NCBI RefSeq assembly: GCF_013426205.1
Contig: NC_089424.1
Coordinates: 1-64,000, forward strand
From: Metarhizium brunneum
Taxonomy: Eukaryota; Ascomycota; Sordariomycetes; Hypocreales; Clavicipitaceae
Direction of reading: 5' to 3'
Length of the DNA stretch: 64,000 bases
A model generated the notes under the pieces. That model was not told the DNA's origin and did no database searches. It worked only from the letters and a program-made list of their open reading frames with translations. A program made the position numbers and the translations under genes. Shown in pieces: positions 56,201 through 64,000 of the stretch. Each line of letters begins with the position of its first letter. Positions within the stretch are counted from its first letter, which is position 1.

Positions 56201-58492
56201 GGACTTTGAACAAACCACGCCCCTGCAGAAAGCAACTTTCCAAGCAGCCTGCCGAGATATTTTTCCAGCGCAATAGGCCGCAGCAATTTCACCTGAAGAG
56301 TGACCTACGACCGTTGTCGGGACAATATTCCAGCTCATCAACAAGTCAACCAGCCCAACTTGGACCGCGATACAGGTCGACTGCGCCAGAGTGGGCTCCG
56401 TCATGTCCAAGTCGGAGCGTGCGAGAATTTCTAAGATTCTATGAGCAATTGTCCGCATAATTCAAGACACTGAGTGGCCCGGGAGGAAGGGGGCGTTACA
56501 ACTTACCTCTAAGATCCCAGTCAGCCCCAAGGTCCATAAAGTACTTTGCCGCCTCGCAAATCCTCGTCTCGAAAATCCGGTACACCAGTAGGTCTTGAGC
56601 CATTCCAGGCCAATTTGCTCCCTGACCGGTGAAGACAAATCGCACAATCTTGGGAGTCTTGGACACCCGAATAGGATGCGGAACCTGGCGTAAGGAGCTG
56701 AGTAGACTGTCGTGGCTGTCTAGGATATAGTAACATCGCCAGTCAAAAGATGACCTCTTTTCGTTAACAGTATGCAGAAAATTCTCCAGGAATTGCCCTT
56801 TAACAGGCACAGATTGCAGATATTCCACGAGACGAGCGTTATTTCGCTGTATTCCGTCTTCATCAAATCCTGACAGTGTGAGGATTCTTTTCTTAGCCGG
56901 TGAGGAAATTACAGCACCATTTGGTTTGTGCGTTAACCCGTTGACGCTGCTTTCAATGTCACTGTCTTGGTGGTTAAGCCCGTTGGTATGTGCATGTCCA
57001 TTAGTGAAAGGCTTCATTGTATTGAGACTTTCGGCTGCAAAACCCTCATTTTGGGATAGAAATCCGCCAATGTCTTCCAATACAACGTGGGCATTCGTTC
57101 CCCCAAACCCAAACGAGTTGACAGACGCGCGACGCAAATCACTTCTTGGCCATGGTATCGCTTCCTTGGTAAACCGTATCCTCTTTTGATTCGGTATATT
57201 GGGGTTCAGTTTCTGTAGATTTGTGACGGGTGGTATCGAACCGGATTCTACGGCGAGGGTTGCTGATATCAGCCCGGCTATGCCTGCGCCGCCTTCCAAG
57301 TGTCCTATCACCGACTTGACCGAACTGACAAACAGATCGCTTTCCCTGTTGGGCGCAAATGCCGAAGAGATGGCAGTAAGCTCAAGAGGGTCTCCGACAA
57401 ATGTACCTGTTCCGTGTGCTTCGACGTATCCCGTGTCGGCCATGTTGAGATTTGCAGCGGCGTAAACTGAACGGATCAACTGCTCTTGGGCAACGGCATT
57501 GGGAAGCGTGATGCCCGCCGTCCTTCCGTCCTGGTTTGAGCCAGTACTGCGAACGACAGCCCGAACGTGGTTGCCATCCCTTAGAGCAGCTCGTAGCGGC
57601 TTGAGGATGACGGTGCCGACGCCCTCTCCCCGTCCGTATCCATTGGCACGCTCGTCAAATGTGAAGCATTGTCCGTCAGGCGATAGTACCCCTAGACTGC
57701 ATAAGTTTTGTGTCGCCCCTGGATGTTCCATAATGTTGACACCGCACGCGATGGCCTGCATGTCACGGCAGAATTAGCCAATGTGGAATGGATATGGCCT
57801 TGGAGCCGTAGTTGATGCTCACCATGGAGTGTCCATGCTGTATGCTCTGGCATGCTTGATGAAAGGCAACCAGGCTGCTTGAGCAGGCAGTATCGATGGT
57901 TTGACTGGTTCCACGGAGGTCATAGAACCAGCTAATACGGTTTGATAGAATAGACGGGCTCGTTCCGGTGGATGTACATTGCAAGGTCGATAAGAGATCC
58001 GAGTTGGCAATGGCCAGGGAGTCATTGTTGGAACAGCCGACATATACAGAGGTTGTTGTGGAAGCAATCTCCTTCATAGACATTCCGGCTAAAGGGGTAA
58101 AATGTTACAACTATGACAATGTTTCGGTTCAAAAGGCTTGTCTCACCGTTTTCCAAGGCATGGTACACACCCTCGAGGAGCATCTTTTGTTGGGGATCCA
58201 TAGCCACCACATCATTTTCGGGAAGCTGGAAGAAGGCCGAGTCAAAATTATTAATATCGTCCTTCAGAAAGTAGCCACCATTTGAATAGATGGATCCAAT
58301 ATGTCCCGTCGCTGGATGGTATAAATGCCTTGCGTCTAGTCGACCTTCAGGTACCGCTCCATACACCGACCTGGCTTTCATAACATGTCGCAGAAGTTCC
58401 GAGCTATTCTTCACATCACCTCCATACCTACATGCCAAACCTATAATGGCAATTGGCTCGTACATGTCTTCATTCCGGCTAGCCGAACCCAT
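50261..58492 (-). pseudogene. Highly reducing PKS, KS-AT-DH-MT-ER-KR-ACP, with one in-frame TAG
   Basis: Ten exons (58492-58147, 58088-57823, 57755-56507, 56430-55295, 55241-53571, 53518-53457, 53403-51534, 51478-51158, 51097-50261, with one TAG inside exon 5) sum to 7758 nt in frame. KS: DTACSSS, VEAHGTGT, KSVIGH. AT: GHSSGE. DH: catalytic segment reads WLSSNRLNDKILFPG and second motif HPCALESILQ. MT: ILEVGAGTG. ER: NADPH loop CADNAIGQAA. KR: GGFGGIG and SSSS…QANYAAA. ACP: GVDSL. KS, AT, MT, KR and ACP keep their catalytic residues. DH lacks the catalytic His and Asp, and the ER loop is degraded. TAG at 53867-53865 (codon about 1458) falls between DH and MT, where Gln would fit (CAG to TAG). 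Nine exons are listed; the gene has eight introns plus the stop. Truncated product KS-AT-DH would be inactive unless the stop is bypassed. Confidence 0.88.
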
Positions 58493-59245
58493 GGCTAGGA
58501 GTTTCGAGATGAATCCCAGTAGAATGCAAATGTCAAGTAATCGTTGTTGGGCCGTGACGCGAGCGATGCAAGTAAGGAAGCTTGCTGTTGTTTTGCAGGA
58601 AAAGAATTTTAATTTGGCCGCCAGTTCCCCTTGACGTATCGTCTCTTAGTCCTTACATATAGGGCAGCTCGGTGTGAATACCGAGCCGAATTCAAATGCT
58701 CCATAAATTCGATGGCACAATGACGTGTTATTGCGCTGTATACCTTGCTACACGTCATTGCAAGCAACTACACGTCAATTCAACGCTTCAACTCTGACGG
58801 ACCTTGGTTCGCAGCCATGGCAATGCAAAACAAGTAGATTTCAGCCACTGAGTTATACATGAGGGCAGTGCCTTGTTTCAATACGAAATGAAAATTGCAG
58901 TTGATTCCTGTCACATGGAAAAGGCCTGTAACCCAAGGGCTACGGTCACGAGACCTATGGCAAAGTCCCTCACCGACTTCTTGTATTTATAGAGGTCTTT
59001 GGTCAACGAGGGGTTGAGGAAAGCCAAGGGCCTTTGATAGCAAAGACTGTCATTAGATGAATTGAGCTATTGACTCGAAGCCCTCTCTATCGAGCCCTTG
59101 TCACAATTCCACAGCTCACAGAATACTACCACCCTCTCATTGCCTTCCATCTCTCAACATCGCCATTTACTTTCGCCAAGGGTTTCCTATCGCAGCCTAA
59201 TACCACCTCTGCCATTATCCTGTGCCCACCAAGCTAGTATAGACT
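58493..59245. promoter_or_regulatory. Divergent region, PKS and SnoaL-like gene
   Basis: About 750 bp between opposing starts. Contains a short repeated phrase ACACGTCA(T/A)T (about 58750 and 58771) and no gene. Confidence 0.35.
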
Positions 59246-59605
59246 ATGGATAGAGCGAATCTGAAACAGATAGCGACGAGGTTCCTGGATAGCATAGGCA
59301 ACCAACGCGACGTGGTAGCCATCACAGATGACTTGCATCCCGATGTTCTGTTTTACCATAATGACATGCCACCAATGAATAAAGGAGAGTTCCTCGCGTT
59401 TTGGCCGGCACTATTAGAGAAAAGCCCTCAGTTCCGGGTGACCATAAAAGCATGCATATCAGAGCGTTCAACCGTGTGGGTATATTCAGAGGTACAAGGA
59501 AGGTTCGGAAAGGGTCCAATGGACGATATCCACATGTTTGAGTTTGAAGAAAGTGGTCGGATCAAACAAAGTCGCGGAATCCAGAGGGAGACGTGTATCG
59601 GCTAA
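59246..59605 (+). CDS. SnoaL-like/NTF2-fold small protein
   Basis: 119 residues, intron-free, starting MDRANLKQIATRFLDSI. The alternating helix and strand layout, DDLHPDVLFYHNDMPPMNKGEFLAFW, followed by VWVYSEVQGRFGKGP and a DIHMFEFEESGRIKQ strand, fits the NTF2-like cone fold of SnoaL-type proteins. These act as cyclases, isomerases, dehydratases or binding proteins, commonly in polyketide and terpenoid pathways. It is placed between the PKS (divergent) and the NRPS 3' end (convergent), which suggests a tailoring role. Its frame is intact although the PKS is broken. No catalytic residue can be assigned. Confidence 0.75.
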   Translation: MDRANLKQIATRFLDSIGNQRDVVAITDDLHPDVLFYHNDMPPMNKGEFLAFWPALLEKSPQFRVTIKACISERSTVWVYSEVQGRFGKGPMDDIHMFEFEESGRIKQSRGIQRETCIG

Positions 59606-60216
59606 CGGAGAGCTTTTCGGCAGACGGTCTACGATATGAGGGTCATGTTAAACCTGGGCGTGGACAGCATCTTGAGCAATGTCAATGGTCATACTCTGAA
59701 GCGATGGCCCCAGTTGTGGTTCCTAAACTTGTATTGAATAAAAAGATTTTGCAGACAGGAGCTCTGAAAATAGTCAATGTATGATGGTTGCCCTGTATTA
59801 AGAGAATACTTATTCAGGCAAAACTTTCAAACACATGGGGATAAAAAGCTTCAATATCGCCTGCACAGTAGTAAGGGCTTGGATCGAAGGTTCGAATTCG
59901 GCTAATATCTCTCTTTCGTCTTAAAGGTCCTCGGGTTTTCGCAACACCCCGGCTAAGTTCCCCTAATTTATGCACAGCATCGGCGAGCCCTCGAGGCCTG
60001 AGCTTACGAACGCGCAAGGCTTCCAACTAGACCCTTGAGCCTTTGTGTAACCATCATCGGATTCAAGGGCCGGTCCGTGCCGTCATGTTGTCATGTTGTG
60101 ATGCCCGGCTGTCATAACCGCCTGACATGTAAATGGGACTGGCAAGAAATGTCGTCATTGTACTGGAATATGATTCAATGCCAACGTATTTTGTACTCTT
60201 GACTTGATTACGGCTA
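59606..60216. other. Convergent spacer, nothing recognisable
   Basis: About 610 bp between the SnoaL-like and NRPS stop codons. One 70-codon minus frame has no motif. Presumed 3' UTRs. Confidence 0.5.
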
Positions 60217-63200
60217 CTATTTAAAACCGGCGAGTTCGTTTAGAGTGCATGAGAAAACGTCAATGGCCGTGAAAGTGAAGCCGTGTTTCTTAGACGCTGT
60301 AACAAGCGCAATCGTGCCAACTGAGTCGCCCCCGTTGGTGATGAACCCTTGTTCCATTTGTATTGGGGCCTGTAGAGATTCTGATGCATTATTTCCCTGG
60401 TAAATTGCATCTAGTACCAGGGCTCGCAGTGTTTGCTCGTCCTTGGTCAAACGCTCAGACTGGCAGTTCTGAAGTGTTTGGTTGCATCCAAATTCTTGCT
60501 GATGAGCAGCCTGGTCCAGCATGTAACTTTTCAACATCTCCGCAGGCTGTGCTATGAGGAATTCCCGGATTTGGTTCCGATCAATCTTGCCCGAGGCAGT
60601 GATGGGAATATTTTCAAGAAGAAACCATTGACTTGGAACCATGAAAGATGGAACTTGTTTTCCCAATACTTCCTTCAGGTGCAGGAATTGACTTGTGAGG
60701 CTTTCGGAGAGAGGTAAAAGCTTGCATTCCGGGAGTGATGGATGTTGAGAGTATGAAGACGCGGCCGCCTTAGGTTCCCCGAAAGCAAAGGCGACGATCA
60801 ACATCTCGGTGTGGTTTCTGCCGGTTTTGACTATGTCAACTACAACTTGATAGTCTTGTAATCCATTAGATGCCGCTGCATCTCTAAGGTGATACTCAAC
60901 CTCGCCCAACTCTAGTCGCTGGCCCCTTAACTTTGCTTGCGTGTCCTTGCGGGAGATGAATAGCAATGAGCCGTCAAGTTTTGGGTGGTACTGAACCAAA
61001 TCACCTGTCTTATAGAGTCGCTGGATGCTCGTCACCTGATCCCCTTCCTGTGGCAACGCAAACTCTGTAAGCCACGGCGGTGCCTGAATAAAGGCACTTT
61101 CCGTTTTTGCGACATCTGCCTTATATCCCATGCCGACGATGGGACCGCCGATGAGCAGTTCTCCCACGGCTCCGACTGGCGATAGCCGGTTGGGGTCGTC
61201 TACGTCAACCACCCAACAGTATGAGCCTGCCGGAAAGCCGATATCTCTGGGGTCGGAGCCAATGCCTAGCAAAGGCTGGGCGGTTGCGCTCACAGCACAC
61301 TCGGCTGGGCCATAGCCTTGCATCAACTTGACATGAGGCGCCCATTTCTCGATTTCAAACTTGCTCACCTTTTCTCCAACAAGCAATACTCTCTGTAGTG
61401 AGGGGTAGTCTGCAGGATGCAAGGACCGAGCCACAGAAGGGGTCAGTATTGCGAAATTTGCCTGTAATCTAGCCACGGCTTCGGCAAGATCATTGGTCCT
61501 TTCATCATCAGACATGATGCATATGCATGCACCAGCTATGAGAGTACTCAGGATTTCAGCAATGCTAGCATCAAAAGCGTACGACGAGAATTGCAGAACC
61601 CTCGACTCAGAAGTCATTGACCACGCTTTTATTTGTGCCATGGCGCTTGCGTAGTAAGCTGAATGATGAATCAAAACTCCCTTGGGCTGCCCAGTTGATC
61701 CTGAAGTAAAGACTGCATATAAAATATCCGTTGCCTTGGTTTCTGCGAGATCCCTTTTCACCGTGTGTTGGGAAATGTCGTCAACATTGCCATCCACTGT
61801 GATGACCACCTGAGCAAGCTCTTTGGCTTTGTCGACATATTTGAAGGAGGCTAGAACCAATTGCGCGTTGACTTGCTTGCATATGTCTTGTAGTCTCTGG
61901 AGCGGATAAGTCGGGTCCATCAAGACAAATGCACCCCCGGACTTTATGACGGCAAGAATAGCAACCACCGTCCACTTTGACTTCTCAAAGAGCAAGGGCA
62001 CGAACTGTCCAGGTGCCATGCCATGCCTGAGCAAGTGACCAACAAACTGATTGGCATATGCGTCCAGCTCCGAGTATGTCATTACCCCGTCCCAAGAGCG
62101 GACTGCCTCCTTGTCGGGACTCTTGATACAATTCTGTTCGATTACGCCTTGAATGCAGCTGGCGTTAGTTCCAGGATCTTTTGTCCACTGCTGCAGAAGT
62201 TCGCAGTCGTGCTTACTCAGTCGATTCAACTCATTTAGCTTAGTCGATCCCTTTTGATGCAACTCCTGCAAGGTATGATCCAGCTGACTCAAAATGAGGG
62301 TCACCTGTTGTTGCCCAATCATATTGTTATCAAAGTACGATTCGACCACAACCTGTTTGTTATTGATGATTTCGCACGAGAGATTGAGTCCATAGGAATA
62401 GAAATCCGGTTGTCCTTGTTCGGTGGTGAACGGCTTGAGTCTGGGATCCATGTTTGGGGAATGCACAACGAGTAAGGTCTGGAACTCGCACGCCTTGTTA
62501 CAACTCTGTGATAATCGAGAGATGTTTTGCAGACCCCTCTGCTCATGTGATAGCATTTCCACGGCCTGATTTTGCACCATCTCCAGGGCATCATCGACAC
62601 TTGAGTTGGGGTCTATAGTTACCCGAAAGGGTGTCGTTGCAAGGGTTGCTCCAATTAACCAGTCGATGTCCTCGACGGGGGCACTGCGGCCATTTGACAC
62701 AGTTCCAAACAAAACGTTAGAACTCCCCGTCAAGCGGTAAATCACAAGAGCCAAGGCGAGGCGAATCTTGGTTGCCAGTGTGTGTCGACTCGCCAGTTCT
62801 CCCGGCAACAAAATGCGCTTGCGTATTGTCAAGTTTGCATATGGGAAGTAATTATCACTTGGCAGTCTGGGAAATACAGGATAATCTTGGTCGCCAATGT
62901 AGTTCCTCCAATAGACATCGGCCTTTCCATCAGACTGAGAGAGACAGTGCTTGACAAATGGCTTGAAGTCCTGCTTGCTGAGCGACCTAAGCTGCCACGA
63001 TGCATCAAACACTCGAAGCAAGCATGCGGCAGACCAGCGGTCAAACAATGAGTGGTGAATCATTACAAGTAATCGTCGTTGTGTTGGTTGGTCCCCCAAG
63101 AGAACCACAAAGTGAACCAGCCGTGAACCCAGAGACATTTCCTTTCTAAGGCGTCCAGAAATTTCTCCAGGCTGGCCGGTAAAACTGATCCACGATATAG

Positions 63201-64000
63201 ACTCTTTCAATACAATTTGACATGTTCCGTGGTCCCCAAGATATGCAAACCGGGTTCGCAGGACGGGAATAGACTCTGTGACCCTTGACCACGCATCCTT
63301 GAATCTCTCTAGGTCGATTTCAGGCGATATATCGTATACCATCTCGCTCACATACGAGCCTGGCCGCCGGAGGCTCAGACTCATCAGACCCTGCTGCAGA
63401 GCGGTGCAGGGATACACGTCCTCAACATCGCCTGGTGACACATGGCATTGCCTAGCAGCTTCAAGTTTGCATTCATCCAGGAGGCTTATTCCGGATAGGT
63501 CTGCTCCGTCAGATTCGGGTTGGGCAATCCGATTTGTCTTCCCACCGCTATATTGGACCAAAGCCGACAAGTTTGGAAATTGGAAGATGTTCTGGACTTG
63601 TACGACGATGCCTTCACGTCGGGCCAGCGAGACCAATTGTATTGCCTTGGCCGAATCTCCACTCAGATGGAAGAAATTGTCGTCTAATCCGATGACAGTT
63701 GTGGGTAGGCCCAAGACGTTGGACCATAGCTGCTGCATGATTAAGATGTCCTCTGGTGCTGATGGGTTTGAATTGGAACATTGAGCGTCAATTCCCAACA
63801 GCTCATGTCGCGGCATCGAAGCCGCCTGCTCTCGAAGCTGGCGCCGATTGGTCTTGTTTGTTCTTGTAAGTGGCACAAAATGGAGGCAAAGGAACGCGCG
63901 TGGCACCATGTAGCTTGGAATAGAAGCAGAGAGCTTTTGCAAAGTGTCGGCTACCCGTTCCCGAAAGGCATCATCTGCAGAGGCAATCATATTCTGTGAT
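60217..64000 (-). CDS. NRPS, 3' part (…A-T-C-A-T), continuing beyond the window
   Basis: One open frame with no intron covers the window edge to the stop at 60217; codons upstream of 63990 are also open, so the true start lies outside. Domains in the visible 1257 residues: end of an A domain (residues 1-55), T with HLSGDS (Ser about 113), C beginning PCTALQQGLM (about 193) with HHSLFDRW in place of HHxxxDG (about 317), A with FTSGSTGQPKG (about 767), FDASIAE, QGYGPAE, YKTGD and SGKIDR, and a terminal T with NGGDS (about 1216). The A-domain Asp of FDASIAE is kept, so an alpha-amino acid (or related) substrate is expected. The protein stops right after the last T: no TE, reductase or terminal C domain. 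Style resembles fungal siderophore/ergopeptide-type NRPSs. Confidence 0.9.
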   Translation of the reverse strand, partial: SQNMIASADDAFRERVADTLQKLSASIPSYMVPRAFLCLHFVPLTRTNKTNRRQLREQAASMPRHELLGIDAQCSNSNPSAPEDILIMQQLWSNVLGLPTTVIGLDDNFFHLSGDSAKAIQLVSLARREGIVVQVQNIFQFPNLSALVQYSGGKTNRIAQPESDGADLSGISLLDECKLEAARQCHVSPGDVEDVYPCTALQQGLMSLSLRRPGSYVSEMVYDISPEIDLERFKDAWSRVTESIPVLRTRFAYLGDHGTCQIVLKESISWISFTGQPGEISGRLRKEMSLGSRLVHFVVLLGDQPTQRRLLVMIHHSLFDRWSAACLLRVFDASWQLRSLSKQDFKPFVKHCLSQSDGKADVYWRNYIGDQDYPVFPRLPSDNYFPYANLTIRKRILLPGELASRHTLATKIRLALALVIYRLTGSSNVLFGTVSNGRSAPVEDIDWLIGATLATTPFRVTIDPNSSVDDALEMVQNQAVEMLSHEQRGLQNISRLSQSCNKACEFQTLLVVHSPNMDPRLKPFTTEQGQPDFYSYGLNLSCEIINNKQVVVESYFDNNMIGQQQVTLILSQLDHTLQELHQKGSTKLNELNRLSKHDCELLQQWTKDPGTNASCIQGVIEQNCIKSPDKEAVRSWDGVMTYSELDAYANQFVGHLLRHGMAPGQFVPLLFEKSKWTVVAILAVIKSGGAFVLMDPTYPLQRLQDICKQVNAQLVLASFKYVDKAKELAQVVITVDGNVDDISQHTVKRDLAETKATDILYAVFTSGSTGQPKGVLIHHSAYYASAMAQIKAWSMTSESRVLQFSSYAFDASIAEILSTLIAGACICIMSDDERTNDLAEAVARLQANFAILTPSVARSLHPADYPSLQRVLLVGEKVSKFEIEKWAPHVKLMQGYGPAECAVSATAQPLLGIGSDPRDIGFPAGSYCWVVDVDDPNRLSPVGAVGELLIGGPIVGMGYKADVAKTESAFIQAPPWLTEFALPQEGDQVTSIQRLYKTGDLVQYHPKLDGSLLFISRKDTQAKLRGQRLELGEVEYHLRDAAASNGLQDYQVVVDIVKTGRNHTEMLIVAFAFGEPKAAASSYSQHPSLPECKLLPLSESLTSQFLHLKEVLGKQVPSFMVPSQWFLLENIPITASGKIDRNQIREFLIAQPAEMLKSYMLDQAAHQQEFGCNQTLQNCQSERLTKDEQTLRALVLDAIYQGNNASESLQAPIQMEQGFITNGGDSVGTIALVTASKKHGFTFTAIDVFSCTLNELAGFK

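Noticed and set aside
1..64000. CRISPR arrays, riboswitches, ribosome binding sites, operons
   Set aside because: The window is nuclear DNA of a filamentous fungus with spliceosomal introns; none of these was seen or expected.

Overview
The window is the left end of a chromosome of a filamentous ascomycete (Pezizomycotina). The evidence is (CCCTAA)n telomere repeats at base 1, short GT-AG introns throughout, multidomain HR-PKS and NRPS genes, and long AT-rich blocks whose remaining C and G sit in contexts expected after repeat-induced point mutation (RIP). The gene families would suit a sordariomycete, possibly Hypocreales, but the sequence alone does not fix the genus.

Layout. 1-120 is telomere. 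At 121-575 (minus) a RidA/YjgF-family gene runs straight into the telomere repeats, so the chromosome end looks like a healed break. 0.6-4.3 kb holds decayed material: a hAT-transposase-like scrap, degenerate short repeats and a class I terpene synthase pseudogene. 4.5-8.65 kb and 12.64-17.9 kb are AT-rich, RIP-degraded blocks built from one transposon family that can be traced by its terminal inverted repeat. Between them is a small gene island (phenolic acid decarboxylase and NmrA-like protein, head to head) and an O-methyltransferase broken at the edge of the second AT block. A fragment of a SLIP-GC-like nuclear GTPase lies on the far edge.

18.4-42.3 kb is a compact run of fourteen apparently intact enzyme genes: D-2-hydroxyacid dehydrogenase, fatty acid/sterol hydroxylase, nitronate monooxygenase, P450, hotdog thioesterase, class III CoA-transferase, HpcH/HpaI aldolase, L-amino-acid-oxidase-like flavoenzyme, kappa-class GST/DsbA-fold protein, delta-12-type desaturase, AsaB/CmcJ-like oxygenase, omega-like GST and TauD-like dioxygenase (plus a solo LTR with a perfect target-site duplication). 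I rebuilt exon structures for the multi-exon genes and every one sums to a multiple of three. Many genes are in divergent pairs sharing a promoter. Together they could convert an amino acid to its 2-oxo and 2-hydroxy acid, handle CoA thioesters and oxidise an acyl or isoprenoid chain. This reads as an undescribed accessory or biosynthetic cluster; the product is unknown.

43.4-64 kb is megasynthase territory. First comes a decayed A-T-C-A-T-C NRPS with a thioredoxin-reductase fragment beside it, an arrangement like relics of an epipolythiodioxopiperazine (GliP/GliT-type) locus. Next is an HR-PKS (KS-AT-DH-MT-ER-KR-ACP) whose reading frame is complete across nine introns except for one TAG, and whose DH active-site residues and ER nucleotide motif are altered. 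A small SnoaL-like gene follows, and finally the 3' part of an NRPS (…A-T-C-A-T) that leaves the right edge of the window.

All calls are by eye from sequence motifs; no database search, alignment program or splice predictor was run.
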